Positions 11,581 through 20,912 of a stretch of 55,986 nucleotides of DNA are shown piece by piece (the stretch's first letter is position 1; each line of letters begins with the position of its first letter). The stretch lies in NCBI RefSeq assembly GCF_000369045.1, contig NZ_KB849785.1:1-55986 (forward strand). The letters are read 5' to 3'. The stretch comes from Acinetobacter pittii ATCC 19004 = CIP 70.29. Lineage in GTDB: Bacteria > Pseudomonadota > Gammaproteobacteria > Pseudomonadales > Moraxellaceae. Position numbers and translations under genes: made by a program. The notes beneath the pieces were generated by a model, which searched no databases, was not told where the DNA came from, and saw only the letters and a program-made list of their open reading frames with translations.

Positions 11581-13521
11581 ATGGCAAAAATTATTGGTAT
11601 TGACTTAGGTACTACCAACTCATGCGTTGCTGTACTTGAAGGCGATAAAGTAAAAGTAATCGAAAACGCTGAAGGCGCACGTACAACTCCATCGATCATT
11701 GCTTATAAAGATGGCGAGATCTTAGTAGGTCAAAGTGCTAAGCGTCAGGCAGTAACTAACCCGAAAAATACATTATTCGCTATCAAGCGTTTAATCGGTC
11801 GTCGTTATGAAGATCAAGCGGTACAAAAAGATATCGGTCTTGTACCTTATAAAATCATCAAAGCAGACAATGGCGATGCTTGGGTTGAAGTAAACGATAA
11901 AAAATTAGCGCCTCAACAGGTTTCTGCTGAAATCTTGAAAAAGATGAAGAAAACTGCAGAAGACTATTTAGGTGAAACAGTTACTGAAGCAGTTATTACT
12001 GTTCCTGCTTACTTTAACGATGCTCAACGTCAAGCAACTAAAGATGCGGGTAAAATCGCTGGTTTAGACGTTAAACGTATCATTAACGAACCAACTGCTG
12101 CTGCACTTGCGTTCGGTATGGACAAAAAAGAAGGCGACCGTAAAGTTGCAGTTTACGACTTAGGTGGTGGTACTTTTGACGTATCAATCATTGAAATCGC
12201 AGACCTTGATGGCGACCAACAAATCGAAGTGTTATCAACAAACGGTGATACTTTCCTTGGTGGTGAAGACTTTGATAACGCCTTAATTGAATTCTTAGTT
12301 GAAGAATTTAAGAAAGAACAAAGTGTGAACTTGAAAAATGATCCACTTGCGTTACAACGTTTGAAAGAAGCTGCTGAAAAAGCAAAAATCGAGCTTTCTT
12401 CATCAAATGCAACTGAAATCAACCTTCCATACATCACTGCTGATGCAACTGGTCCTAAACACTTAGTGATCAATGTAACACGTGCGAAACTTGAAGGTTT
12501 AGTTGCTGATTTAGTTGCTCGCACTATTGAGCCTTGTAAAATCGCACTTAAAGATGCTGGTCTTTCGACTTCAGACATCTCTGACGTGATCTTGGTTGGT
12601 GGTCAGTCTCGTATGCCACTTGTACAACAAAAAGTACAAGAATTCTTTGGTAAAGAGCCACGTAAAGACGTGAACCCTGATGAAGCAGTTGCAATCGGTG
12701 CTGCGATTCAAGGTGCTGTATTGTCTGGTGACAAAACTGACGTTCTTTTATTAGACGTAACACCATTAACTTTAGGTATTGAGACAATGGGTGGTGTATT
12801 AACACCAATCATTGAGAAAAACACGACGATTCCTGCGAAGAAATCACAAGTGTTCTCTACTGCTGCTGACAACCAGCCTGCTGTAGACATTTCTGTTTAC
12901 CAAGGTGAACGTAAGATGGCTCAACAAAACAAATTGTTGGGTAACTTCCAATTAGGCGACATCCCACCTGCTCCACGTGGTGTACCACAAATTGAAGTAT
13001 CTTTCGACATCAACGCTGATGGTATCTTGAAAGTATCTGCTAAAGATAAGAGCACTGGTAAAGAGCAATCGATCCAGATTAAAGCGAACTCAGGTTTGTC
13101 TGATGCTGAAATCGAAGCAATGATTAAAGATGCGGAAGCGAATGCTGAAGAAGATCGTAAGTTTGAAGAACTTGCAAAAGCTCGTAACGAAGCTGATGCA
13201 TTAATTTCAAGCTCGAATAAAGCAGTTAAAGATCTTGGTGATAAAGTTACTGAAGATGAAAAAACTGCTGTGAGCACTGCAGTTTCTGAACTTGAAGCAG
13301 CAACTAAAGAAAACGATGTTGAAGATATCAAAGCGAAAACTGAAGCTTTACAAAACATCTTGATGCCTATCACTCAACGTGCTTATGAACAAGCACAACA
13401 AGCTGGTGGCGCTGAAGGCTTTGATCCAAATGCATTCCAAGGTGGCGATGCGGGTCAACAAAAAGCAGATGATGGCGTTGTAGATGCTGAATTCACAGAA
13501 GTAAAAGATGACAAAAAATAA
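11581..13521 (+). CDS. dnaK: Molecular chaperone DnaK (Hsp70)
   Basis: A 646-residue ATP-driven chaperone that binds exposed hydrophobic segments of proteins, working with GrpE (upstream) and DnaJ (not in this window). The N-terminal ATPase domain (1-385) begins [18 protein letters not shown] and has the phosphate motifs [13 protein letters not shown] and VGGQSRMP. The conserved linker [15 protein letters not shown] (about 386-400) leads to the substrate-binding beta-domain, a helical lid, and the Gly/Gln-rich tail ending [10 protein letters not shown]. The SD GAGGAAAA precedes the ATG. Length is standard. Confidence 0.98.
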   Translation: MAKIIGIDLGTTNSCVAVLEGDKVKVIENAEGARTTPSIIAYKDGEILVGQSAKRQAVTNPKNTLFAIKRLIGRRYEDQAVQKDIGLVPYKIIKADNGDAWVEVNDKKLAPQQVSAEILKKMKKTAEDYLGETVTEAVITVPAYFNDAQRQATKDAGKIAGLDVKRIINEPTAAALAFGMDKKEGDRKVAVYDLGGGTFDVSIIEIADLDGDQQIEVLSTNGDTFLGGEDFDNALIEFLVEEFKKEQSVNLKNDPLALQRLKEAAEKAKIELSSSNATEINLPYITADATGPKHLVINVTRAKLEGLVADLVARTIEPCKIALKDAGLSTSDISDVILVGGQSRMPLVQQKVQEFFGKEPRKDVNPDEAVAIGAAIQGAVLSGDKTDVLLLDVTPLTLGIETMGGVLTPIIEKNTTIPAKKSQVFSTAADNQPAVDISVYQGERKMAQQNKLLGNFQLGDIPPAPRGVPQIEVSFDINADGILKVSAKDKSTGKEQSIQIKANSGLSDAEIEAMIKDAEANAEEDRKFEELAKARNEADALISSSNKAVKDLGDKVTEDEKTAVSTAVSELEAATKENDVEDIKAKTEALQNILMPITQRAYEQAQQAGGAEGFDPNAFQGGDAGQQKADDGVVDAEFTEVKDDKK

Positions 13522-13531
13522 TTTGTCGCTT

Positions 13532-13564
13532 TAAAAAAGACCGCGCGAAAGCGCGGTTTTTTAT
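13532..13564 (+). terminator. Intrinsic terminator after dnaK
   Basis: The hairpin CCGCGC-GAAA-GCGCGG (13541-13556) has a stable GNRA-type loop and is followed by TTTTTT. It is a strong terminator 19 nt after the stop. Confidence 0.95.
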
Positions 13565-13849
13565 TGTTTACAAAAAGTAACAATAAGTTTTTTAATGATA
13601 TTATTCAAATGCTTCTGTCAGAAAGATCAATGATAAAAACTAAATATTTAATTTTAAATAATATTTTTTTGCTAAAAAATCACTGTTATTTACTACATTA
13701 ATTATTTAATTATTGCCAAGTCTGAGAACATCTTTTTTAATTTTTCGACCAATATCACAAACCTCACCTAATCTATTGAGATTTTTATCGTTTTGACGAA
13801 TTAAATTAAGTAGCTAACAATAAGATTTATTTATATTTTTTATTTTGCC

Positions 13850-14755
13850 ATGAAAAAATTTCTATGGTGGGGATTGAGCTTATGCTTATGCATGGGCTTA
13901 CAAACAACACTTTTTGCTCAAAGCAATCTGCCAATTCATTCATCTCATCAGCCTTTAAAATACCGAATTGCTTTTATTGATCCGCGGTTTCAACTTACTA
14001 AAGAACAACTAGTTGAGGTAAGTCGGCAAGCTGCTGAAATCTGGCAAAAAGAAACTGGAAAGACCTATTTTATTTATGATTCACAGGCTCAATTGTCAAT
14101 TAACTTAATCTATGATGATCATCAAATGCTTAAGGATGAACAACAAAACAATTTGGATGCACTTTTGCAAAAGCAGGAAGCTTGGCGCATTAAAAATGAA
14201 GAAATTGTTCTAAACAAACAGCAAGTTACTCAACTATCAAGTGATTTAAACAAGAAAAAGGTCAGTCTAAAAGTTGAGTTTGAACAATATCAACAAGATG
14301 TAACGCGCTTTAATCAAGGAGAACATCAATACTCTAATGCCAATAATTTAAAAGAATGGCAAAAACAACTAGAGCAAAAATCGGAAGAGTTACAAAATGA
14401 ATCCAATAGTCTAAATTTTAAAATTCAATCACTTAACTTAAAAATTAAAGAGCTAAATCGAGAGCAAAGTGATTTAAGCGCTTTAAAAACACAATTCAAA
14501 CTAAAGCAGAAAACGAGTATTCAACCCTTCCATAAAGGTTTATTCAGTCAAAACCAAATTCAGATTTACGGTTATGCTTCTTTAAATGACTTACGCTTGA
14601 CCCTTGCTCATGAACTTGGGCATGCTTTAGGGCTAAAACATACGACTGATCCTAAATCTTTAATGTATCCCTATTTAAAAGAGCAAGATATTCATAACTT
14701 TAAATTGACAGATTCAGATTTAGATTTATTAGGTTCAATTTATAGACCAAATTAA
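13850..14755 (+). CDS. Exported matrixin-like metzincin protease with coiled-coil insertion (copy 1)
   Basis: A 301-residue predicted zinc metalloprotease, probably exported (signal peptide about 1-23, LFA|Q). The metzincin motif HELGHALGLKH (His254, Glu255, His258, His264) and Met-turn SLMYP (Met272) are complete. The first catalytic-domain strands (YRIAFIDPRF, INLIYDD) lie at 37-90. Between them and the zinc helix is a charged coiled coil of about 130 residues (92-220), which ordinary matrixins lack. No SD is obvious at ATG 13850. A paralogue of exactly the same length follows 201 bp downstream. Substrate unknown; the coiled coil suggests partner binding or self-assembly. Confidence 0.85.
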   Translation: MKKFLWWGLSLCLCMGLQTTLFAQSNLPIHSSHQPLKYRIAFIDPRFQLTKEQLVEVSRQAAEIWQKETGKTYFIYDSQAQLSINLIYDDHQMLKDEQQNNLDALLQKQEAWRIKNEEIVLNKQQVTQLSSDLNKKKVSLKVEFEQYQQDVTRFNQGEHQYSNANNLKEWQKQLEQKSEELQNESNSLNFKIQSLNLKIKELNREQSDLSALKTQFKLKQKTSIQPFHKGLFSQNQIQIYGYASLNDLRLTLAHELGHALGLKHTTDPKSLMYPYLKEQDIHNFKLTDSDLDLLGSIYRPN

Positions 14756-14843
14756 GGAAAAATCGTTAAAGTTAACTGATTAAAAAAAACTAAATAAAAC
14801 CCAATATATTAAATTTTTCCTAAAAAATAATTTGGCATTTGGT

Positions 14844-14876
14844 AAAAAATAATGAGACTAAAGTCTCATTTATTTT
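14844..14876. terminator. Bidirectional intrinsic terminator between metzincin copies
   Basis: A near-perfect palindrome (AATGAGACT at 14851-14859, AGTCTCATT at 14862-14870) is flanked by A and T runs. It separates the two protease genes into different transcripts. Confidence 0.75.
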
Positions 14877-14956
14877 CCTATTTTGTACGTTTTTTGATTG
14901 ATTTTTCATTTTATATTCTTATAATACGTTTTTTTTAAAATCTCCCCCCTTCGATT

Positions 14957-15862
14957 ATGCGTTTAACATCTTTGTTATTAGGCGTAGCCTTTGCTTTTTC
15001 TAATTTTCAGGCTAATGCTAATCTTGCCACTCCAACTCATACTCAAATTCAGCAAAAAGCAGGTCAACATTTGACTTACAAAATTGCTGATATTGATCCA
15101 CGTTTTGGTTTAAGCCAAGACCAATTAATTCAAATTAGTCAACAAGCTGCGGACATTTGGAAGCAAGGTACTGGACAGGATTATTTTACTTATGATCCAA
15201 ATGCAAAGTTAGAAATTCGTTTAGTTTACGATAATAGTCAAAGCCGTTCTGAACAGCGTCAAAAAATTGCAGCTCAGTTCCAACAAGAACAGCAACGTGT
15301 AATTGATGAACAGCAACAAATTAAGCAATTGAAGCAAACCCTTGGTCAAACTCAAGCCGACCTTGAAAATAAGAAGCAGATTTTGAATGGAAAATTGAAA
15401 AATCTTGACCAACTAATGATGCAACTTAACCAAGGCAAATTAGCACCTGAATACAGCGCTAAATCTTTGGCTAAAACTCAGAAAGATTTGCAAAAACAAA
15501 CTGTTGCTTTAAAGAAAGAAATTGCTGCATATAATGAGCAAGCTAAAGATTTAAATGTCAAAGTGACTCATTTTAATCAGATTAACAATGAGTTTAATAA
15601 TTCATTGAACCAATTTAAGCAAAATGCTCAAGCGGATGTCTTTAAAAAAGGTATCTACAACGGCAAACAAATTGTGATTTATGAGTTTAAGTCTATTGAT
15701 GATTTACGCTTAACAATTGCTCATGAGTTAGGACATGCACTTGGTTTAAAACATAGTGATCAACCAAATGCATTGATGTACTCAGTACGTAAAGATGGTG
15801 ACAAAAAAATCACTGGACTTACGGATGCTGACCGCGATCTATTGAGTGCTTTACCTCAATAA
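14957..15862 (+). CDS. Exported matrixin-like metzincin protease with coiled-coil insertion (copy 2)
   Basis: A 301-residue paralogue of the preceding gene. Signal peptide 1-21 (ANA|N) is followed by YKIADIDPRFGLSQDQLIQISQQAADIW, matching copy 1 in position. A Gln/Lys-rich coiled coil (about 88-220) and the intact zinc motif HELGHALGLKH with Met-turn ALMYS complete the protein. The coiled coils of the two copies have diverged far more than the catalytic segments, which argues for maintained enzyme activity with different partners. The terminator between the copies and the separate upstream AT-rich region suggest independent expression. Confidence 0.85.
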   Translation: MRLTSLLLGVAFAFSNFQANANLATPTHTQIQQKAGQHLTYKIADIDPRFGLSQDQLIQISQQAADIWKQGTGQDYFTYDPNAKLEIRLVYDNSQSRSEQRQKIAAQFQQEQQRVIDEQQQIKQLKQTLGQTQADLENKKQILNGKLKNLDQLMMQLNQGKLAPEYSAKSLAKTQKDLQKQTVALKKEIAAYNEQAKDLNVKVTHFNQINNEFNNSLNQFKQNAQADVFKKGIYNGKQIVIYEFKSIDDLRLTIAHELGHALGLKHSDQPNALMYSVRKDGDKKITGLTDADRDLLSALPQ

Positions 15863-15870
15863 TTAAAAGC

Positions 15871-15924
15871 TTGATATAAAATGATGTATCTATTTCTATG
15901 TAGATACATCGAAATTGATATCAA
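15871..15924. other. Long interrupted hairpin without T-run
   Basis: GATGTATCTA (15883-15892) pairs with TAGATACATC (15901-15910), and outside it TTGATAT (15871-15877) pairs with ATATCAA (15918-15924). It lies between metzincin copy 2 and the acidic unknown gene. It could be a terminator, a leader structure or an operator. Confidence 0.5.
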
Positions 15925-15975
15925 AGTCATGTTATTGTGGTCATAAGAGCTAACGAAAATAGAATGGAGATCAAG

Positions 15976-16338
15976 ATGAGTTATTATCATATCCTGATTG
16001 AAGTAAATGATCATATCAGCACAATTGAACAGACACGAGATATTGAACTGTTTGATATTATTGAAATTAAACCATACCTCCATTCTATTTTAATCCCCTT
16101 TTTCAATGAGCATGAAATCGAGCTTGAGGATGAAAATATCGAATATAAAGATATTCTCCATCTTGAAGTAAAACAGACTCTGTTACCGATTGAACATTTA
16201 ATTGAAGAAGAGCAAAAGCAATTACCAAGTGATACTGATGTCACGATCACTGCGTATGAAATCTTTAATGATCGTGATTTAAGCCAAGATGTTACGTCAG
16301 TTATTTTTGATATTTTGGAAGCAGTTAAATTAGAGTAA
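15976..16338 (+). CDS. Acidic protein of unknown function
   Basis: A 120-residue soluble acidic protein beginning MSYYHILIEVND, rich in Glu, Asp and Ile. It shows alternating strand-like and helix-like segments (for example HEIELEDENIEYKDILHLEVKQTLL) and no Cys, signal or membrane segment. ATG 15976 is chosen because GGAG lies 7 nt upstream; an in-frame ATG at 15937 lacks that. It ends against a bidirectional terminator. I do not recognise its family. Its composition suggests a cytoplasmic partner protein, but no role can be assigned. Confidence 0.75.
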   Translation: MSYYHILIEVNDHISTIEQTRDIELFDIIEIKPYLHSILIPFFNEHEIELEDENIEYKDILHLEVKQTLLPIEHLIEEEQKQLPSDTDVTITAYEIFNDRDLSQDVTSVIFDILEAVKLE

Positions 16339-16359
16339 TCATCTTATATAAGTACCTAT

Positions 16360-16388
16360 AAAAAGGTCTGCATGAGCAGACCTTTTTT
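16360..16388. terminator. Bidirectional intrinsic terminator
   Basis: The hairpin AGGTCTGC-ATGA-GCAGACCT, flanked by A5 and T6 runs, lies between the convergent acidic-protein and transglycosylase genes. Confidence 0.92.
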
Positions 16389-16400
16389 ATTATTTCTAGT

Positions 16401-17693
16401 TTATTGCATCATTTTCTGAGCTTGTTCTTGACGGAATGCACGTAAAATTTGCTGCCCTGCCCGTCCTGTTGGATTTAAACTTAAACGAGTCTGCTCCTGA
16501 CGAATAGCTACGCGGGTTTTATCTCCAATAAGACCGTCAACTGCACCAATATCATAGCCACGATTAATCAAAAACTGTTGGATTTCACGACGTTCTGCAC
16601 GTGAAGTTCCCGGATCATCAGTTGGCCAAGACGCAACAAATGGGCCAGCACCTTTTAAACGATCAGATAAATGTGCAATCGCAAGTCCATAGCTTTCCGC
16701 AGCGTTATAACTATAGATAGCATCAAAATTCTTAAATACTAAAAATACTGGACCATTTACACCTGCAGGTGCCATTAAACCCGCTGAAGTATTGCCAGAT
16801 AAAGCCCCTTGAACAAGTGGAGAACCATCAATTCGGGTTACCCCTCGTGCACTCCAGCTACTTAAAGCTTTCTTTGAACGTCGCCCTTCTCCATCAATTG
16901 ACATACCTTGGGGAACTTTGACTTCAAAACCCCACGGCATTCCTGTTTGCCAACCTGCTTTATTTAAGAAATTAGCAGTTGAAGCAAGTGCATCAGCTGT
17001 ACTCGACACTAAATCTCGACGACCATCTCCATCAAAATCAACAGCTAATCGTTCATAAGTAGATGGCATAAATTGAGTATGACCAAATGCCCCAGCCCAT
17101 GAACCTTTCAGTTGGTCTTCGGTTAAATCACCACGTTGTAAAATACGCATAGTGGCAAAAAACTCAGTGCGGAAATAACTTTGTCGACGTCCTTCACAAC
17201 TTAAAGTCCCGAGTGCTTGTAATAAAGGATATTTTCCAGAAATATCACCAAAATTACTTTCAACACCCCACACTGCTACAATTGTTTCCGGCGGCACACC
17301 GTAGGTTTGAGAAGCACGGTTTAAAACATCTCGATGTTGCGCCAGTTTTTGTTTACCAAGCTCAACGCGCTCTTCATCAACTAGACCAGAAAGATAATCC
17401 CAAATTGGTGTCGAAAATTCTGGTTGATAGTTTAATTTATCAATAACTGAATAATCTGGGGTCAAGTTTTGGGTATAACGATCATAAGTTGTACCAGATA
17501 CTCCAGCAGCAATTGCTTGAGAACGTAAATTTGCCAAACAGCTTTGGAAATTATTATTAGGCGTATAATCTTCGCTCGTCACTACTGGAACAATAGCACT
17601 GCTAGATATTGTAGAACCATTAATTACGAGCTCTGCTTGAGCCTCAGACATCGCTAAAAATACAGAGCCAACAATACAAGAAAAACGTCGCAT
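16401..17693 (-). CDS. Lytic murein transglycosylase, MltB family, with peptidoglycan-binding domain
   Basis: A 430-residue enzyme that cleaves the MurNAc-GlcNAc bond of peptidoglycan to form 1,6-anhydroMurNAc ends. The signal peptide (1-20, AQA|E) lacks a lipobox Cys, so this is a soluble periplasmic form rather than lipoprotein MltB. The SLT_2 catalytic domain spans about 45-340, with catalytic Glu145 in AVWGVESNFGD and the conserved GAFGHTQFMPSTY block. A C-terminal PG_binding_1 domain follows (about 365-425, REIQQFLINRGYDIGAVDG). Products feed the recycling genes mpl and anmK found elsewhere in this window. The 686-bp region upstream is the unusual DnaA-box/12-mer repeat block. Confidence 0.92.
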   Translation of the reverse strand: MRRFSCIVGSVFLAMSEAQAELVINGSTISSSAIVPVVTSEDYTPNNNFQSCLANLRSQAIAAGVSGTTYDRYTQNLTPDYSVIDKLNYQPEFSTPIWDYLSGLVDEERVELGKQKLAQHRDVLNRASQTYGVPPETIVAVWGVESNFGDISGKYPLLQALGTLSCEGRRQSYFRTEFFATMRILQRGDLTEDQLKGSWAGAFGHTQFMPSTYERLAVDFDGDGRRDLVSSTADALASTANFLNKAGWQTGMPWGFEVKVPQGMSIDGEGRRSKKALSSWSARGVTRIDGSPLVQGALSGNTSAGLMAPAGVNGPVFLVFKNFDAIYSYNAAESYGLAIAHLSDRLKGAGPFVASWPTDDPGTSRAERREIQQFLINRGYDIGAVDGLIGDKTRVAIRQEQTRLSLNPTGRAGQQILRAFRQEQAQKMMQ

Positions 17694-17710
17694 ATTATCC
17701 TAGTTCGATT

Positions 17711-18329
17711 TTTAAATTTAAATTTGTAAGTACCATACCATTATGAGTCCAAAATTTCAGAGAGAAAACGTAAATTTGAATTCATAATCTCTACTTTAAA
17801 TTCATTTCCCATGTTTTAAATTCAAATTTTCTACTTTATTTTTGAATTTAAAATTCTCTAGATCCAAATCATTACTTTTGAATTCAAAACCAATACCCAA
17901 GTTTAAATTCAAAAGTACCTCTTTAAATTTAAACTACAAACCTCTCTTTATTGTGGATAACTTTATCCACAACAGAGCAAAAAGCACTTCTATTTCTTAA
18001 TCCTATTCTATATCTCCTTATTATTTATTACAGGCTGTAGCCAATCACCACAAAACCGTATTTTTTAAATTTAAAGATCAGCTAAAATTTTTAAATTCAA
18101 AACCTCATACTAATAGACTTCTATTTTTGAATTTAAAAAGGTACACCTAACTCTCTCATTTAAATTTAAAAACACTTTTGTGGATAACTAATTTTAAATT
18201 CAAAAACAACCAAGGCTGCCTTTTGTGGTTTTAAATTCAAATTACAGTAGCTTTTTTAAATTCAAAAGTTCCAATTAAAGTTATCCACAACCCTAAAATA
18301 TGCATGTTCTATTATTTTTTAAATTTAAA
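17711..18329. repeat. Intergenic array of palindromic 12-mer TTTRAATTYAAA with four DnaA boxes
   Basis: This gene-free block between the transglycosylase and purK holds fourteen exact matches to TTTRAATTYAAA. They start at 17711, 17815, 17841, 17877, 17902, 17922, 18064, 18090, 18126, 18159, 18193, 18230, 18255 and 18318. Two near matches lie at 17775 and 17795. The motif family is palindromic. Interspersed are four perfect DnaA boxes (TTATCCACA): 17952-17960 minus, 17963-17971 plus, 18179-18187 minus and 18281-18289 plus. The same 12-mer occurs four times in oriC. Its function is unknown; a DnaA-titrating or initiation-control locus is the leading inference. Confidence 0.85.
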
Positions 18330-18334
18330 AGATA

Positions 18335-18362
18335 AAAAAAGCGATCCGAAGATCGCTTTTTA
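18335..18362 (-). terminator. Intrinsic terminator after purK
   Basis: The hairpin AAAAGCGATC-CGAA-GATCGCTTTT has runs on both sides and sits 18 nt beyond the purK stop on the minus strand. Confidence 0.92.
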
Positions 18363-18379
18363 GAGAATTAAAAATACTT

Positions 18380-19501
18380 TTAGAGGGTCATATCTGCTGT
18401 TAAAGCGAGTGGTTCTGGCAAAATTTCCGCCAATTGACGGCATAAATTCGTCAATTCATTACTATCCACAGGCATTAAAGTGATATGACCTAATTTGCGG
18501 CCAGCACGTTCTGACTTGTTATAAAGATGCAGATGAGCACCATTTAAGGCAAGTACATCCTCAGTTTTAGGATGTTGACCAATAATATTGATCATAACCG
18601 TTGGGCGAACAACTTCTGTTGAGCCTAGTGGTAATCCTGCAACAGCTCGAATATGGTTTTCAAACTGAGAACAAACTGCGCCTTCAATTGACCAGTGGCC
18701 TGAGTTATGCACACGCGGTGCCATCTCATTTGCACACAAACCTTGTTCTGTTACAAATAGCTCGAGAGTCAACACACCAACATAGTTAAGGTGATTCAAC
18801 AAACGAGTAATGTAGTCTTGAGCAACGGGTTGCAAAGCTTCACTATTCGGTGCAGGAACAATTGAATGCGATAAAATACCATTATGATGATGGTTTTCAG
18901 CCAATGGCCAAGTTTTTACTTCACCATTTTGGCCACGCACCGCAATGATTGAAACTTCGCGAGAGAATTTAACAAAGCTTTCGGCAACTAGACTTTTTGC
19001 AGGACCAAGTTCAGCCCAAGCAGTATCAATCTGGTCTTCTGAACGAAGTACAAACTGACCTTTGCCATCATATCCGCCAGTTGCAGTCTTAAGCACGATC
19101 GGTAAACCAAGCTCAGCCACAGCCTTTTTCAAGCTTTCTAAGCTATCTACAGCACGATACGGAGCAACAGGAATTGTAAGCTCATCAAACAATGCTTTTT
19201 CTGACAAACGATTTTGCGCAGTTGCTAAAGCAACACGGGGAGGATGCAATGTTTTGGTTTGTGTTAAAACATCCACATCTTCAACTGGCGTATTTTCAAA
19301 TTCAAGACTGAAAACATCAGCACTTTCAATAAACTGCTTTAAACCTTGCTCATCTTGGCTAGAAAAGACCTGGCCTAAAACACCTGCAGGACAATCTGTA
19401 TTTGCTTCAAAAAAAGTACATTGAATATTTAATGGTAACGCTGCTTGAGCCATCATACGGCCCAGTTGCCCACCACCAAAAATACCGATAGTTTTATCCA
19501 T
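18380..19501 (-). CDS. purK: N5-carboxyaminoimidazole ribonucleotide synthase PurK
   Basis: This 373-residue ATP-grasp enzyme converts AIR, bicarbonate and ATP to N5-CAIR in de novo purine synthesis. The N-terminal dinucleotide-like motif GIFGGGQLGRMMAQAA (6-21) is characteristic. The ATP-grasp core has LPIVLKTATGGYDGKGQFVL and the metal-binding segment ELFVTEQGLCANEMAPRVHNSGHW. The gene lies 9 bp after purE, so the two form an operon and supply consecutive reactions. Confidence 0.97.
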   Translation of the reverse strand: MDKTIGIFGGGQLGRMMAQAALPLNIQCTFFEANTDCPAGVLGQVFSSQDEQGLKQFIESADVFSLEFENTPVEDVDVLTQTKTLHPPRVALATAQNRLSEKALFDELTIPVAPYRAVDSLESLKKAVAELGLPIVLKTATGGYDGKGQFVLRSEDQIDTAWAELGPAKSLVAESFVKFSREVSIIAVRGQNGEVKTWPLAENHHHNGILSHSIVPAPNSEALQPVAQDYITRLLNHLNYVGVLTLELFVTEQGLCANEMAPRVHNSGHWSIEGAVCSQFENHIRAVAGLPLGSTEVVRPTVMINIIGQHPKTEDVLALNGAHLHLYNKSERAGRKLGHITLMPVDSNELTNLCRQLAEILPEPLALTADMTL

Positions 19502-19510
19502 CTCAGCCTC

Positions 19511-20026
19511 TTACACCTGACCCGGAATATTTTTGCTTGCAACTTTATCAGTTTGCGCAGCACGGAAATCAGCAACATTTTTTGCGATTTCAGGACGAGT
19601 TAAACCTAAGATTTGTGCAGCCATAATTGCCGCATTCGTTGCACCAGCTGGACCAATTGCTAAAGTACCAACCGCAATACCTGCTGGCATTTGTACAATT
19701 GAAAGCAAAGAGTCTACGCCATTTAAAATTGATGATTTAACTGGCACACCTAAAACAGGTAAATCAGTTTTTGCGGCACACATTCCAGGTAAATGCGCTG
19801 CACCGCCTGCACCAGCAATAATCACTTGAATACCGCGATCACGTGCAGTTTCTGCATATTCAAATAAACGATCTGGAGTACGATGAGCAGATACTACTTC
19901 CGCTTCAAATGGGACACCAAGCTGTTTAAGCATATTGGCTGTGTTTTCGAGAGTTGCCCAATCAGATTGAGAACCCATAATAATTCCAACGAGAGGTTGA
20001 GCGTCTTGTGCTGCGGCCGCATTCAT
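19511..20026 (-). CDS. purE: N5-CAIR mutase PurE (class I)
   Basis: A 171-residue enzyme that moves the carboxylate of N5-CAIR to C4 to give CAIR, the step after PurK. The signature elements are GSQSDW (18-23), SAHRTP with catalytic His48, and [11 protein letters not shown]. It is the bacterial class I type, which matches the presence of purK. It is first in the purEK operon. The upstream 280 bp must hold the promoter, but I did not identify a PurR-like operator. Confidence 0.97.
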   Translation of the reverse strand: MNAAAAQDAQPLVGIIMGSQSDWATLENTANMLKQLGVPFEAEVVSAHRTPDRLFEYAETARDRGIQVIIAGAGGAAHLPGMCAAKTDLPVLGVPVKSSILNGVDSLLSIVQMPAGIAVGTLAIGPAGATNAAIMAAQILGLTRPEIAKNVADFRAAQTDKVASKNIPGQV

Positions 20027-20266
20027 TGCTAATGTTCCAGAGACAAAAGTAAAAGAAGATAAATCTCGACGAGAGCCAAGTTTTAAATGGTTCGGAAGCC
20101 CATTATTATAGACTGATTTTTCATCTCACGAAAATTTAACTGACTAGCTCTGCGAATATTTTTAATATCATCAAAAAATGTCATGCTTTAACAGTGACAC
20201 ATTCTCAATTTTTATTAATATTAATTAATTAGATATCTGAAAGATAAGCAGGTATTTGAAAAATTA

Positions 20267-20303
20267 ATAGCTTGTATAGAATCAATTATTCAATACAAGC
20301 TAT
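20267..20303 (-). terminator. Terminator hairpin after the DUF486-type gene
   Basis: The 11-bp stem ATAGCTTGTAT / ATACAAGCTAT lies just after the minus-strand stop at 20310 and is followed in that direction by TAATTTTTC. Confidence 0.75.
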
Positions 20304-20309
20304 CATGGA

Positions 20310-20678
20310 TTATTGGCTTCTAAATACGAAATAAACACAACCAAATAGGCATAACATCGCCCATAAGTAATCGAGTTTAAAGGGTTGCTTAAACAAGAAA
20401 ATCATAAAAGGTACAAACACGACCAATGTAACCACTTCCTGAGTGATCTTCATTTCACCGAGTAACCAGCCTTGCGCGCTTAACATACGAGTGGCTGGGA
20501 TCATAAAACTGTATTCAAGTAAGGCAATAATCCAACCGAATAGAATCGCTTGCCAAAGTGGAGCATGGTGCAAAAATTTAAGATGCCCATACCATGCAAG
20601 TGTCATAAAGCAGTTAGAAATAATTAATAGCGTAAAAGCTAAAACCGTTGGGCTCAAAGGCACATCCTTCATCATCAC
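20310..20678 (-). CDS. Small inner-membrane protein, DMT/DUF486 family
   Basis: A 122-residue integral membrane protein with about four hydrophobic helices (9-30, 40-60, 84-96, 101-119). Its ILFGWIIALLEYSFMIPATRMLSAQGW segment is characteristic of the short DUF486/DMT-superfamily proteins. Transported substrate, if any, is unknown. Several adjacent ATGs (MMMKDV) make the exact start uncertain by two codons. It is separated from purE by a terminator hairpin and about 280 bp, so it is probably independent. Confidence 0.82.
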   Translation of the reverse strand: MMMKDVPLSPTVLAFTLLIISNCFMTLAWYGHLKFLHHAPLWQAILFGWIIALLEYSFMIPATRMLSAQGWLLGEMKITQEVVTLVVFVPFMIFLFKQPFKLDYLWAMLCLFGCVYFVFRSQ

Positions 20679-20912
20679 GATGATTTAAGTATTTTAACGA
20701 TACAAAACATTATAAAAGATAAAACTGTAATTCAGCTTAAATCTAAAAAATAAAGCTGTAGTTTTATCAGGGCCTCAAACACATAGAACAACAACGATTT
20801 TTGACTATCTTTTCGAGTTTAGCCTTGCTATCGTTGCTGGCAAATTTATCAATAATGCACACACAGCAATTCATTTTAATGTTGTGTACAAAAGCAGTGG
20901 AGAAGGCGAGCA

